Of a stretch of 64,000 nucleotides of DNA, positions 19,712 to 27,662 are shown one piece after another (position 1 is the stretch's first letter; each line of letters begins with the position of its first letter). The stretch spans positions 62,001 through 126,000 of the forward strand of contig NZ_NPKH01000001.1 in the NCBI RefSeq assembly GCF_002284535.1. The letters are read 5' to 3'. The position numbers and the translations under genes are program-made. The DNA comes from Mesorhizobium wenxiniae. GTDB taxonomy: Bacteria; Pseudomonadota; Alphaproteobacteria; Rhizobiales; Rhizobiaceae. A model generated the notes under the pieces. That model was not told the DNA's origin and searched no databases. It saw only the letters and a list, made by a program, of their open reading frames with translations.

Positions 19712-20568
19712 AAATAGCGCAGATAAAATTCGGCGAAGGTGCCCTTCACCGAAATCTCCTGCAGTGCGTAGTCGAACGCTGCGGCCAGCGCCGGATCGTT
19801 GGCCCTGGTGGCGATGGCCATGCCCGAGCCCAGATATTCTGGCGCCAGATACGGGCCGCCGGCAAAGCGGCAGCAGGCTGCGGCATCCGACCCGCCCAGC
19901 CAGAAGGCGAAGCGCATGCCGTCACCGAAGGCGGCGTCGATCTTGCCGGCCTTGAGATCATCATAGAGCTCTTCCGGCCGGTCGAAGGGGACGACCTGAA
20001 CGGTGCCGAAATAGTCGCGCAGCATCCGCTCATGCGCGGAGCCGGCGACCACGCCGACGCGCTTGCCGCGCAGTCTGTCGAAGATCGGTTCCGTGAACGC
20101 CTTTGTCTTCGGCATGATGAAGCGCGCCGGAAACTGCAGGTAGGAACGCGAGAAGGCGTATTTCGACCGCGACTCCGGCGTGGCGGCGATGCCGGCAATG
20201 ATCGCTTCGCCTTCGCCCTTCTGCAGCGCCCCTTCGAGCTCGGCCCAAGGCAGCGCCTGGATCTGGCATTTATCCGCGATGCCGAGTTCGGCGCAGATGG
20301 CGCGTGCCAGATCGACGTGGAAGCCGGACAAGCGACCCGCTCCGTCGAGGAAGTTGAACGGCGGGAAATCGGTGGTGGTCAGAAATCTAAGACGCGGCAG
20401 CGCGGAAAGGTCAGGCTTCGGCAGCCGCTCCTTGGCATCCCACAGCACCGGCACTTGCGGCTCCGCGGCACGCGCTGCCGTGAGCCACTGTGCCCCGGTG
20501 ATTGCCAGCATCAAGACGATGGTTGTCCACCGAATTGCCACGATCGAGCTCCGCCCTGTCCTGTCCAA
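19693..20568 (-). CDS. Periplasmic amino-acid-binding-like protein (SBP_bac_3)
   Basis: This is a 291-residue type II periplasmic binding protein with a signal peptide ending near A-A-R-A-A-E (residue ~34). The binding-fold signature F-P-P-F-N-F-L-D-G-A-G-R-L-S-G-F-H-V-D-L-A-R-A-I is clear. An N-terminal insert (V-L-W-D-A-K-E-R-L-P) and a C-terminal extension are present. No permease or ATPase gene lies alongside, so it may be an orphan solute receptor or work with a remote transporter. The start could also be an internal GTG a few codons later. Confidence 0.85.
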   Translation of the reverse strand: MDRTGRSSIVAIRWTTIVLMLAITGAQWLTAARAAEPQVPVLWDAKERLPKPDLSALPRLRFLTTTDFPPFNFLDGAGRLSGFHVDLARAICAELGIADKCQIQALPWAELEGALQKGEGEAIIAGIAATPESRSKYAFSRSYLQFPARFIMPKTKAFTEPIFDRLRGKRVGVVAGSAHERMLRDYFGTVQVVPFDRPEELYDDLKAGKIDAAFGDGMRFAFWLGGSDAAACCRFAGGPYLAPEYLGSGMAIATRANDPALAAAFDYALQEISVKGTFAEFYLRYFPVSFF

Positions 20569-20778
20569 TGTGGCTTTTGGTATGAAAATGCCACAGGCAC
20601 AACGGTTTTTGATTTCATCACGCCGATTTAGGGTTATGCTTCAGCGACCTTGCAAACATGTGCGGCGTCGGCTGGAGGGTAGCCGCAAGGCGCTGCAAAC
20701 AGAGAGGAGCAGGTTTGTAATCCGGGGTCGATGGCAGAGTGCAAGTCAAGCGCTGGACCGTTGATCTCAACGCAGAAG

Positions 20779-20799
20779 GCAACATGGGGTAGATGTTGC
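20779..20799 (+). promoter_or_regulatory. Inverted repeat over the luxR ribosome-binding region
   Basis: GCAACAT (20779-20785) and ATGTTGC (20793-20799) are perfect inverted repeats with a 7-base loop GGGGTAG, ending one base before the ATG at 20801. The only Shine-Dalgarno-like purine stretch is in the loop. It could be a hairpin presenting or masking the ribosome site, or a protein-binding dyad. Confidence 0.45.
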
Positions 20800-20800
20800 A

Positions 20801-21532
20801 ATGGGCCACTTCGATCGCACACTGGAATTCATAGATCAGCTGCAGCACGCCAATACGGCGGCCGCGGTCTGCGAAAAGCTGCTTGGCATAACCTCGGAGT
20901 TCGGTCTGACGGCACTTATGGCTGGGACGGTTCCGCAACCGGGAACGCCACGAGGCCAGCAAAAGGACCATGTGCTGCTTTGCGAGTGGCCGGGGGAATG
21001 GCTGGAGCGCTACGTCGCGCGCAACTATGTCGACCATGACCCCGTCGTCAGCCACATGAAGCAGCTACAGGCGCCGTTCCAGTGGCGGGAAGCGTCTCAG
21101 GGCATTCGCATCGACAAGAGCAGCGGCGAAGTGATGGGCGACGCCGGCGAATTCAAGCTGCGCGACGGATTGGCCTTCCCGCTGATCACGCTCGATGGCC
21201 AGATCGTCATGGTGTCGCTGGGCGGCGAGGCCGTCGAATTGTCGGGCGCCGAGTTTGGGCTGGTGTCGCTGGTGGCGACCTATGCGATTGGCCGCGCCAT
21301 GCAGATCCACACGATGGCGGCCAAGACCATCGACCACGTCGAACTGACGCCTCGTGAGCGCGAATGCATGCAATGGGCCGCCGTCGGCAAGTCCGAATGG
21401 GAGATTTCACAGATTCTCGGCATTTCGGAACACACGTCAGAGAAACACCTTCTTAACGCCAAAAGCAAACTCGGTGCCGTCAACCGAGTGCAGGCAGTCG
21501 CGGAAGCGATAAGGCGCGGCTATATTAGCTAG
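20801..21532 (+). CDS. LuxR-type quorum-sensing regulator
   Basis: This is a 243-residue acyl-homoserine-lactone receptor. All six invariant ligand-domain residues of TraR can be placed at a constant +10 offset: W67, Y71, D80, P81, W95 and G123. The C-terminal GerE-type HTH (about residues 180-240) keeps E186 and G196. It should bind the signal made by the neighbouring LuxI and activate transcription. It lies 97 bases upstream of luxI in the same orientation. The proposed lux box between the two fits positive feedback. Mesorhizobial names such as mrtR cannot be assigned safely. Confidence 0.93.
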   Translation: MGHFDRTLEFIDQLQHANTAAAVCEKLLGITSEFGLTALMAGTVPQPGTPRGQQKDHVLLCEWPGEWLERYVARNYVDHDPVVSHMKQLQAPFQWREASQGIRIDKSSGEVMGDAGEFKLRDGLAFPLITLDGQIVMVSLGGEAVELSGAEFGLVSLVATYAIGRAMQIHTMAAKTIDHVELTPRERECMQWAAVGKSEWEISQILGISEHTSEKHLLNAKSKLGAVNRVQAVAEAIRRGYIS

Positions 21533-21562
21533 CTCGGCCGTGCCGGCCTAGAAATTCTTGCC

Positions 21563-21605
21563 TACGTGATCGCGTAATTTTCTCGGGACAGCCCGGCCGT
21601 ATCTT
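21563..21605 (+). promoter_or_regulatory. Candidate lux box and luxI promoter
   Basis: TACGTGATCGCGTA (21563-21576) is a dyad with 12 of 14 symmetric positions. A -10-like TATCTT lies at 21600-21605, which predicts a start near 21612. The dyad centre is then about 42.5 bases upstream, the standard position for LuxR-type class II activation. It was picked by eye. Confidence 0.5.
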
Positions 21606-21629
21606 CCTATTGAACCTAGGAGACGGCAG

Positions 21630-22268
21630 ATGCTTTTTTCCCTTACCACACAGGAACTTATGGAACGTCCCGACCTTTGGGAGGCCGTTCATCGTTTGCG
21701 CTACAAGATTTTCGTCGAGGAGATGGGGTGGACCGATCTGCAGCGCCCCGATGGCCTTGAGATCGACCAGTTCGACCATGATGAGGCGGTGCATCAGCTC
21801 GTCATCCGCAATGGCGAGCTCGCCGGTTATCAGCGGATGTTGCCGACAACGCGGGCGCATCTCCTGACCGAGGTGCTGGCGGACCTCTATGAAGGGACGC
21901 CGCCGTCCGGGCCGAACGTCTGGGAACTGACCCGCTATGCGGTGGCGGCGGGCTTTCGTGACGGCAAGCGCGGCGTCTCGACGGTCGGCACCGAGCTCAT
22001 TGCCGGCTTCGTCGAGTGGGGGCTGAGGCGCAACGTCAACCAGGTGATCATCGAGTTCGAGCCGATGTGGGTCCTGCGGGCGCTGCAATTGCACTTCCTG
22101 GCGAAGCCGCTTGGCTACCAGCGCACCTATGGCAACCAGCAGGTCGTCGCGACGCTGCTCACCTTCAACGAGCATACGCTTGAGGTGGTGCGCTCGCGTC
22201 GCAGTCATTTCGCGCCAGTGCTGGCCAGGGGTTATCCCGACAGGCTCGGAATGAGGCAGGCCTCGTGA
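21630..22268 (+). CDS. Acyl-homoserine-lactone synthase (LuxI family)
   Basis: This is a 212-residue autoinducer synthase that joins an acyl chain from acyl-ACP to S-adenosylmethionine and releases a homoserine lactone. The invariant LuxI residues are present: R24, F28, W34, E44, D46, D49, R69, E99 and R102. Thr is found in L-P-T-T-R-A-H-L-L. GGAGACGGCAG precedes ATG 21630. It is followed after a few bases by a crotonase gene, an arrangement that may tailor the acyl chain. The chain length cannot be read from sequence. Confidence 0.94.
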   Translation: MLFSLTTQELMERPDLWEAVHRLRYKIFVEEMGWTDLQRPDGLEIDQFDHDEAVHQLVIRNGELAGYQRMLPTTRAHLLTEVLADLYEGTPPSGPNVWELTRYAVAAGFRDGKRGVSTVGTELIAGFVEWGLRRNVNQVIIEFEPMWVLRALQLHFLAKPLGYQRTYGNQQVVATLLTFNEHTLEVVRSRRSHFAPVLARGYPDRLGMRQAS

Positions 22269-22283
22269 GAATTGGAGACAGCC

Positions 22284-23030
22284 ATGAACATCCATCCGCA
22301 AACAGAGTTCCGCAACCATACGCTGATTGTCACGGTGTCGTCGGATGACGGCCGGCCGGTGCTGGACGGGCGAGCCTATGAAAGCCTGGCCAAGATCTTC
22401 CACGAAGCGGCAATCGACGATGATGTGCGCGTCGTGGTGCTGCGCGGCCTCGCCGGCTGCTTCTGCCTCGGCGGCGATTTTTCCGAATTCCTCGACGCCA
22501 CCAAGCATCAACGATTGATCGCCGCCGTCACCGACATGTTCCGCACCTTGGCGACGTTCCCCAAACCAGTCCTTGCCTGTGTCGATGGCGACGCCGTCGG
22601 CGTCGGCTGCACCATCCTGTTCCATTGCGACATGGTGATCGCATCTGATGAAAGCACGTTCCGGGTGCCGTTTGTCGATTTCGGCCTCGTGCCGGACGCG
22701 GCGACCAGCATCCTGGCGCCGCAGAAACTCGGTTATGCCGGCGCTTTCCGCTTCTTCTGCCTGGGCGACACGCTTAGTGCCGAGGACGCCAGGATGCTTG
22801 GCCTGGTCACCGAGATCGTGGTGGGCGATGTCGAGGAAGCCGCACTAGGCAGAGCCAGGCAACTCGCCAAGAAGCCGTTCGCCGCACTGCTGCAGACGCG
22901 CGACCTGCTCAAGGGCGACACAGGCGCGCTCTGCGATCGCATTGACCAGGAGATTTCGCTGTTTCAGCAGGCTTTGCAGGACGATACCACGCTGAAGCGG
23001 CTGCAGCGGATTGCCCGGCTGGCGGCATAA
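22284..23030 (+). CDS. Enoyl-CoA hydratase/isomerase (crotonase) linked to luxI
   Basis: This is a 248-residue crotonase-fold protein. The first oxyanion-hole segment is C-F-C-L-G-G-D-F-S-E-F and the second G-D-A-V-G-V-G-C-T-I-L-F. Typical hydratase Glu pairs are not obvious: the second region has F-V-D-F-G-L-V-P-D-A, where Asp replaces the usual Glu. It may therefore act as an isomerase or on an unusual thioester. ATG 22284 follows GGAGACAGCC; an ATG at 22272 overlaps the luxI end region. It is probably co-transcribed with luxI (spacing ~15 bases), and a role in shaping the signal's acyl chain is inferred. Confidence 0.88.
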   Translation: MNIHPQTEFRNHTLIVTVSSDDGRPVLDGRAYESLAKIFHEAAIDDDVRVVVLRGLAGCFCLGGDFSEFLDATKHQRLIAAVTDMFRTLATFPKPVLACVDGDAVGVGCTILFHCDMVIASDESTFRVPFVDFGLVPDAATSILAPQKLGYAGAFRFFCLGDTLSAEDARMLGLVTEIVVGDVEEAALGRARQLAKKPFAALLQTRDLLKGDTGALCDRIDQEISLFQQALQDDTTLKRLQRIARLAA

Positions 23031-23101
23031 GAAATCATTCGGCAGAATGACAGGAATATTCGGAATCGTGCCGCGCGTCCTTGGGGGCGCGCGGCAGTGC
23101 T

Positions 23102-24010
23102 TCAGGCCCGCTTTCCCAGGAACGAAGGCCCTTCCCCGATGATCTTCTTGTCTTCCTTGCCGATGGCGTCAAGATCGCGGCCGTCATAGGGAAGCGACAA
23201 CAGGATGCGCCGGATGATGGCAAGTCGCGCGCGCCGCTTGTCATTGGCCCGCACGATGATCCAGGGCGCGAATTCCTCGTGGGTGCGTTCGAACATGAGA
23301 TCGCGAGCCTTGGTGTAGTCGTCCCATTTGGTGATGCCGGCAATGTCGATCGGCGAGAATTTCCAGCTCTTCAAAGGACTCCAGCGGCGATCGTGAAACC
23401 GCTCAAGCTGTGTTTCCCGACCGATGTTCAGCCAGAACTTGAAGAAATGGATGCCCTCGTTGCAGATCATCCGTTCAAAGTACGGCGTCTCGTCAAGGAA
23501 TTTCTCATGCTGCTCCGGCGTGCAGAAGCCCATCACCGGCTCGACGCCGGCGCGATTGTACCAGGAGCGGTCGAAGGTGACGAACTCGCCGGATGTCGGA
23601 AAGTGCGCGACATAGCGCTGGAAATACCATTGCCCGAGTTCGGTTGGGCTAGGCTTGGTGAGTGCTACGTTGCGCGCTGTCCTGGGATTCATGTACTGCC
23701 GCAGCGCGAAGATCGTACCGCCCTTGCCGGCGGCATCGCGTCCTTCGAACAGCGACATCACCCGCTTGCCCGTCGATTGCAGCCATGCCTGCGCCTTGAC
23801 CAGCTCGATCTGCAGTCGCTCGAGCGCCTCGTCATACTCGTCGCTGTTCATTTTCTTGTCGTAGGGATAGCCGCCGGCGGTCAGCTTGTTGTCCTCGACC
23901 CAGGCCGGAAGCTTGGGATCGTCGATGTCGAATTCGCGCTCCTTGCCGTCGATGCGGATCTTCAGCGGACCTGGAACGGGCGCGGCGGCATCTTCCTTGG
24001 GGTTTTTCAT
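23102..24010 (-). CDS. ppk2: Polyphosphate kinase 2 (PPK2)
   Basis: This is a 302-residue cytosolic PPK2 that transfers phosphate between polyphosphate and nucleoside diphosphates. Walker [10 protein letters not shown] is at residues 90-98. A Walker B-like region [12 protein letters not shown], the lid segment with R-T-A-R-N-V-A-L, and F-K-F-W-L-N-I follow. Length and single-domain form match class I rhizobial PPK2. It is divergent from phoR across 235 bases that hold a palindromic repeat. Its position next to phosphate-signalling genes suggests a link to phosphate storage. Confidence 0.93.
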   Translation of the reverse strand: MKNPKEDAAAPVPGPLKIRIDGKEREFDIDDPKLPAWVEDNKLTAGGYPYDKKMNSDEYDEALERLQIELVKAQAWLQSTGKRVMSLFEGRDAAGKGGTIFALRQYMNPRTARNVALTKPSPTELGQWYFQRYVAHFPTSGEFVTFDRSWYNRAGVEPVMGFCTPEQHEKFLDETPYFERMICNEGIHFFKFWLNIGRETQLERFHDRRWSPLKSWKFSPIDIAGITKWDDYTKARDLMFERTHEEFAPWIIVRANDKRRARLAIIRRILLSLPYDGRDLDAIGKEDKKIIGEGPSFLGKRA

Positions 24011-24057
24011 CGAGGCGAACCTTTCCAGATTCCGGACTCATGCTATTGGAGCCTTAC

Positions 24058-24160
24058 TGCATCGGCCCGAAAATCGGAATCGATTTCGGAAAGAACGATG
24101 CAGCAGATTGAGAGTGGTAGAGCGTCCTTTGTGCGTCCAATTGTAACGCACAGCGCTCTA
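24058..24160. repeat. Two-hairpin intergenic palindromic element, copy A
   Basis: TGCATCG (24058-24064) pairs with CGATGCA (24096-24102), enclosing CCGAAAATCG/CGATTTCGG. A second hairpin has TAGAGCG (24118-24124) and CGCTCTA (24154-24160), enclosing GTGCGT/ACGCAC. Related sequences occur at 25539-25635 and 54692-54784. This resembles the dispersed palindromic repeats known from rhizobial genomes. Confidence 0.7.
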
Positions 24161-24225
24161 GCGCCGGTCCAGTGGGCAGTTCCACCTGACCGGCCGGAGT
24201 GGGGACGGAGGCACAGTGCGCGCGA

Positions 24226-24255
24226 ATGGCTGACAATGGCTGACAATGGCTGACA
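24226..24255 (+). repeat. Three tandem ATGGCTGACA decamers at the phoR start
   Basis: ATGGCTGACA occurs at 24226, 24236 and 24246. Because the period is 10, each ATG is in a different frame. The first two open five-codon reading frames (M-A-D-N-G-stop), each ending just past the next ATG. Only the third ATG enters phoR. The nearest purine-rich ribosome site (about 24206-24211) is ~15 bases before the first ATG. Confidence 0.85.
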
Positions 24256-25517
24256 CCGGCGGCGCAGAACAGCGAAGCACGGCGCAAGCCGTCGTCATCC
24301 GGTTGTGGAACAGCCGCTGGCTGCTGGCGGCCGGCATCGTCGCGGTCCTGACCGTCTATGGTTTCGCAGACATGTCCGGCTATGTCGTGCTGCTGGCATG
24401 TGCCGTACTGCTGTTCGCCGCCGCGATGCTGCCGGCCAGCGTTGCGCGCCAGTCAGCGGAGGATGCCGCGGCGATCGAGGCGGGCGGGCTACAACAGCTG
24501 TCGGGAGAATATCTGGCGGCCGCCGTTGCCGATCCGCTGATCATCTTCGATCGCACCGCCACGATCGTCCATGCCAACGCCGCCGCCTTCGCCGCCTTCG
24601 GCGGCATCGCACCGGGCATCTCGCTGTCGCTGAAATTCCGGGCGCCCGAGATGCAGGCCTTGCTGGACAGTATTTTATCGGGCGCCGCCGCTTCGGATGT
24701 CGTTGACTATACCGAAAAGCTGCCGGTCGAACGGGCCTATCGGGTGAGTGCGTCTTCCGTCGGTCACGGCACCGACCTCTATGTGCTGGTCTTCAAGGAC
24801 CAGAGCGAGGCGCGCCGGATCGACCGGATGCGCGCCGACTTCATCGCCAATGCCAGCCACGAACTGCGCACCCCGCTCGCCTCGATCTCCGGCTTCATCG
24901 AGACGCTGCGCGGCCCGGCCCGCAACGACCCGGCGGCGCGCGAGCAGTTCCTGCAGATCATGCAGAACCAGACTGGCCGCATGGCGCGCCTGATCGACGA
25001 CCTGCTGTCGCTGTCGCGGCTGGAGATGAAACCCTATCTGAAGCCGGGAACCGAGGTCGATCTTCGTCAGACCCTCGACAGCGTCATCGATTCGCTGGGG
25101 CCGCTTGCCAGGGAAAACGGCGTTGCCATAGAGCGGGATTTCGCAGAAGGGCCGCTTGATGTGCCCGGTGATCGCGATGAACTTTTCCAGGTTTTCGAAA
25201 ATCTGCTGGAAAACGCCTGCAAATACGGACAGTCGGGTGGACGTGTCGTGGTGACGATTGCTCACCGCGATGACGGTCCCGAACCGGGCATCGACGTCAC
25301 CATCCGGGACTTCGGCCCCGGCATTCCCGAGGAGCATATCCCGCGCATTACCGAACGCTTCTACCGCGTCGATGTCGAAAACAGCCGGACCCAGAAAGGC
25401 ACCGGTCTTGGCCTGTCCATCGTCAAGCATATCTTGACACGCCACAATGCCAGGCTCTCGATCAAGTCGGAGGTCGGCAATGGCGCAGCTTTCACGGTGC
25501 ATTTGCCGGCGCACTGA
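24246..25517 (+). CDS. phoR: Phosphate-regulon sensor histidine kinase PhoR
   Basis: This is a 423-residue inner-membrane sensor kinase. Two membrane helices lie at about residues 25-62, a PAS-like domain at ~90-190, and the H-box F-I-A-N-A-S-H-E-L-R-T-P-L has phosphoacceptor H205. The N-box is L-L-E-N-A-C-K-Y, with G boxes D-F-G-P-G-I-P and G-T-G-L-G-L-S-I. It should phosphorylate PhoB under phosphate limitation. Here phoU follows about 200 bases later, but pstSCAB and phoB are not in the window. Translation may be affected by the repeated start decamers. Confidence 0.92.
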   Translation: MADTGGAEQRSTAQAVVIRLWNSRWLLAAGIVAVLTVYGFADMSGYVVLLACAVLLFAAAMLPASVARQSAEDAAAIEAGGLQQLSGEYLAAAVADPLIIFDRTATIVHANAAAFAAFGGIAPGISLSLKFRAPEMQALLDSILSGAAASDVVDYTEKLPVERAYRVSASSVGHGTDLYVLVFKDQSEARRIDRMRADFIANASHELRTPLASISGFIETLRGPARNDPAAREQFLQIMQNQTGRMARLIDDLLSLSRLEMKPYLKPGTEVDLRQTLDSVIDSLGPLARENGVAIERDFAEGPLDVPGDRDELFQVFENLLENACKYGQSGGRVVVTIAHRDDGPEPGIDVTIRDFGPGIPEEHIPRITERFYRVDVENSRTQKGTGLGLSIVKHILTRHNARLSIKSEVGNGAAFTVHLPAH

Positions 25518-25538
25518 CGCCTCACTATCTAAGAAGGC

Positions 25539-25635
25539 GTCGGCCCGAAAACCGGAAGATTTCAGGATAGCCGGATGCGTGGATAAGGGATTTAGAGCGC
25601 GTACTCTGTATCCAAGTGAACGCACGTCGCTCTAA
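25539..25635. repeat. Intergenic palindromic element, copy B
   Basis: It begins with CGGCCCGAAAACCGG, as in the element at 24058, and ends with a hairpin of TTAGAGCG (25592-25599) and CGCTCTAA (25628-25635). It lies between phoR and phoU. Confidence 0.6.
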
Positions 25636-25648
25636 CGGTTTCTTTTTT

Positions 25649-25666
25649 CTGTCATCCGGCTAGCAT
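25649..25666 (+). promoter_or_regulatory. Candidate Pho box upstream of phoU
   Basis: CTGTCAT (25649-25655) and CTAGCAT (25660-25666) are direct heptamers with a 4-base gap, an 11-bp period. The known alphaproteobacterial PhoB site is CTGTCAT repeated at that spacing. The second copy differs at two positions. It lies 57 bases before the phoU ATG. Confidence 0.5.
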
Positions 25667-25722
25667 ATCAGCGGGGATTCGAGGAAACGACTGGGACCAG
25701 AAGACCCCGGGAAGGCATCTCT

Positions 25723-26448
25723 ATGCAGTCCGTGCACATCGTCAGCGCCTACGACGAGGAGCTGAAATATTTGTCGAAGCGCATCGCCGCGATGGGCGGG
25801 CATGCCGAACGCATGGTCGAACAGGCGATCGCGGCCCTGGTCAACGCCGACCCCGGCCTTGCCCAGAAAGTCATCCGTGACGATTCTGTTCTGGACGAAG
25901 GGCAGCGCGAGATCGACGACAAGGCGATCATCATCATCGCCAAGCGCCAGCCGATGGCGACGGATTTGCGCGAGATCGTCGGCGCGATCCGCATCTCGGC
26001 GGACCTCGAACGGGTCGGCGACCTCGGCAAGAATGTCGCCAAGCGCGTGGTTGCCGTCATAGAAGGGCGCCAGCCGACCAGCCTGTTCCGCGGCATTGAG
26101 GCCTTGGCCGACCTGGCGTTGACGCAGCTCAAGGAAGTGCTCGACGTCTACGCGTCGCGCTCGGTGGAAAAAATCGGCTTCGTGCGTGATCGCGATGATC
26201 AGATCGATGCCGTGTACACCTCGCTGTTTCGCGAGTTGCTGACGTACATGATGGAAGATCCGCGCAACATTACGCCTTGCACGCACCTGCTGTTTTGCGC
26301 CAAGAATATCGAGCGGATCGGCGATCATGCCACCAATATCGCCGAGACGATCTACTACATCGTCACCGGCGACCAGATGCCGGCCGAGCGGCCGAAGGGC
26401 GACAAGACAGACAAGATTGTTGTCCCGGGAGCGCCACCCGCGAAGTGA
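25723..26448 (+). CDS. phoU: Phosphate-signalling protein PhoU
   Basis: This is a 241-residue PhoU with two three-helix repeats. Each carries the metal-binding E/D-x-x-x-D pattern: D-L-E-R-V-G-D-L-G-K-N in the first and N-I-E-R-I-G-D-H-A-T-N in the second. The N-terminus H-I-V-S-A-Y-D-E-E-L matches the family. PhoU restrains PhoR activity through the Pst transporter. It normally follows pstB, but here it follows phoR directly. A candidate Pho box upstream would give it its own phosphate-controlled promoter. Confidence 0.95.
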   Translation: MQSVHIVSAYDEELKYLSKRIAAMGGHAERMVEQAIAALVNADPGLAQKVIRDDSVLDEGQREIDDKAIIIIAKRQPMATDLREIVGAIRISADLERVGDLGKNVAKRVVAVIEGRQPTSLFRGIEALADLALTQLKEVLDVYASRSVEKIGFVRDRDDQIDAVYTSLFRELLTYMMEDPRNITPCTHLLFCAKNIERIGDHATNIAETIYYIVTGDQMPAERPKGDKTDKIVVPGAPPAK

Positions 26449-26539
26449 ACGGCTGCCTCTCGAACCCATTGCTGATTTAGGCTAAGCTTTACCGAACGTT
26501 CCTGATCCTGACCCGAGGCCATGCCTCCAGGAGGTAGCG

Positions 26540-27547
26540 ATGGAAACCGTTCGGAACCTGACGCCGGCCCCGCCGACATCGGCCATCATCGCTTCCAGCG
26601 TCTATACCGCCGGCCGGCGTGTCGCCGACATTCCGATCGAGGAAGCTGGCGAATGGGCCAAGAAGCCAGGTCATGTCGTCTGGATCGGCCTGCTGGAGCC
26701 GGACCGCAACCTGTTGCTTCGCGTCAAGGCGCAATTCCATCTGCACGATCTGGCGATTGAGGACGCCGAGCATCCGCATCAGCGGCCGAAGATCGAGCAA
26801 TATGGCGATGCGTTGTTCATCGTTGCCCGCACGGCTCAACTGATCGACAGGCGCGTCACCTTCGGTGAGACGCATCTGTTCGTCGGCGCCGGCTATATCG
26901 TCAGCGTCAGGCACGGTCCGTCGACTTCTTATGCCGCCGTTCGCCAGCACTGGGAAAGCTGCCCGCTTTCGCTGGCCAAGGGTGAGGATTTCGTCCTCTA
27001 TGCCATTCTCGATTTCATCGTCGACAACTACATGCCGGTGCTCGAGCAGATCGAGGACGAGGTCGAGGCGATCGAGGACAAGGTCCTGCTAAGGCCTATG
27101 ACTGGACCTGATATCGAGCGGCTTTATATGCTGCGCCGCGATCTGTTGCGCTTGCGCAATGCGGCGCTGCCGCTGGTGGAGGTCTGCCGCCGGCTGACCA
27201 GCGCCGACCTGCCGCAGATCCACGCAGCCATGCACCCGTTGTTTCGCGACGTGACTGATCATATCCGCACCGTGCAGGAAAAGATCGACAGTTTGCGGGA
27301 GGTTCTCGCCTTTGCCTTCGAGGCCAGCCTCCTGGTGGGCCAGAGCCAGGAAACGGCGAACACCAAGAAACTGGCCTCGTGGGCTGCCATCTTGGCGGTG
27401 CCGACGGCGCTCGCCGGCATCTACGGCATGAATTTCGACGACATGCCGGAACTGAAGATGGAATATGGCTACCCGCTCGTGCTGGCTGCGATCGCTGCGA
27501 TCTGCTCTTTCCTGTACTGGCGTTTTCGCAAGAATGGGTGGCTGTGA
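26540..27547 (+). CDS. corA: CorA-family magnesium/divalent cation transporter
   Basis: This is a 335-residue CorA-type channel. It has a large N-terminal cytosolic domain and two C-terminal membrane helices. The signature Y-G-M-N is at about residue 293, followed by the periplasmic loop F-D-D-M-P-E-L-K-M-E-Y-G-Y-P. CorA pentamers take up Mg2+, or Co2+/Ni2+, down the electrochemical gradient; some family members (ZntB) export Zn. The gene begins 91 bases after phoU. A purine-rich GGAGGTAGCG precedes ATG 26540. Confidence 0.9.
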   Translation: METVRNLTPAPPTSAIIASSVYTAGRRVADIPIEEAGEWAKKPGHVVWIGLLEPDRNLLLRVKAQFHLHDLAIEDAEHPHQRPKIEQYGDALFIVARTAQLIDRRVTFGETHLFVGAGYIVSVRHGPSTSYAAVRQHWESCPLSLAKGEDFVLYAILDFIVDNYMPVLEQIEDEVEAIEDKVLLRPMTGPDIERLYMLRRDLLRLRNAALPLVEVCRRLTSADLPQIHAAMHPLFRDVTDHIRTVQEKIDSLREVLAFAFEASLLVGQSQETANTKKLASWAAILAVPTALAGIYGMNFDDMPELKMEYGYPLVLAAIAAICSFLYWRFRKNGWL

Positions 27548-27554
27548 AATAGAA

Positions 27555-27654
27555 GGGAGTAGGGCAGTAAGGGAGTAGGGCAGTATGTAGTGCGTTGCCA
27601 AGGGTCGCACTCACAAAGCCTAATCTTTACCTACTCCCATACTGCCCTACTCCC
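27555..27654. repeat. Minisatellite with inverted copy between corA and gcrA
   Basis: GGGAGTAGGGCAGTAA (27555-27570) is followed directly by GGGAGTAGGGCAGTAT (27571-27586). An exact inverted copy of the second unit lies at 27639-27654 after 52 bases. The transcript could fold into a long stem ahead of the convergent gcrA end. The flanks hold further partial units. Confidence 0.8.
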
Positions 27655-27662
27655 CTATTGCC

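Noticed and set aside
27555..27654. Short repeats considered as a CRISPR array
   Set aside because: Repeats are directly adjacent or inverted, without unique spacers, and no cas genes are present.
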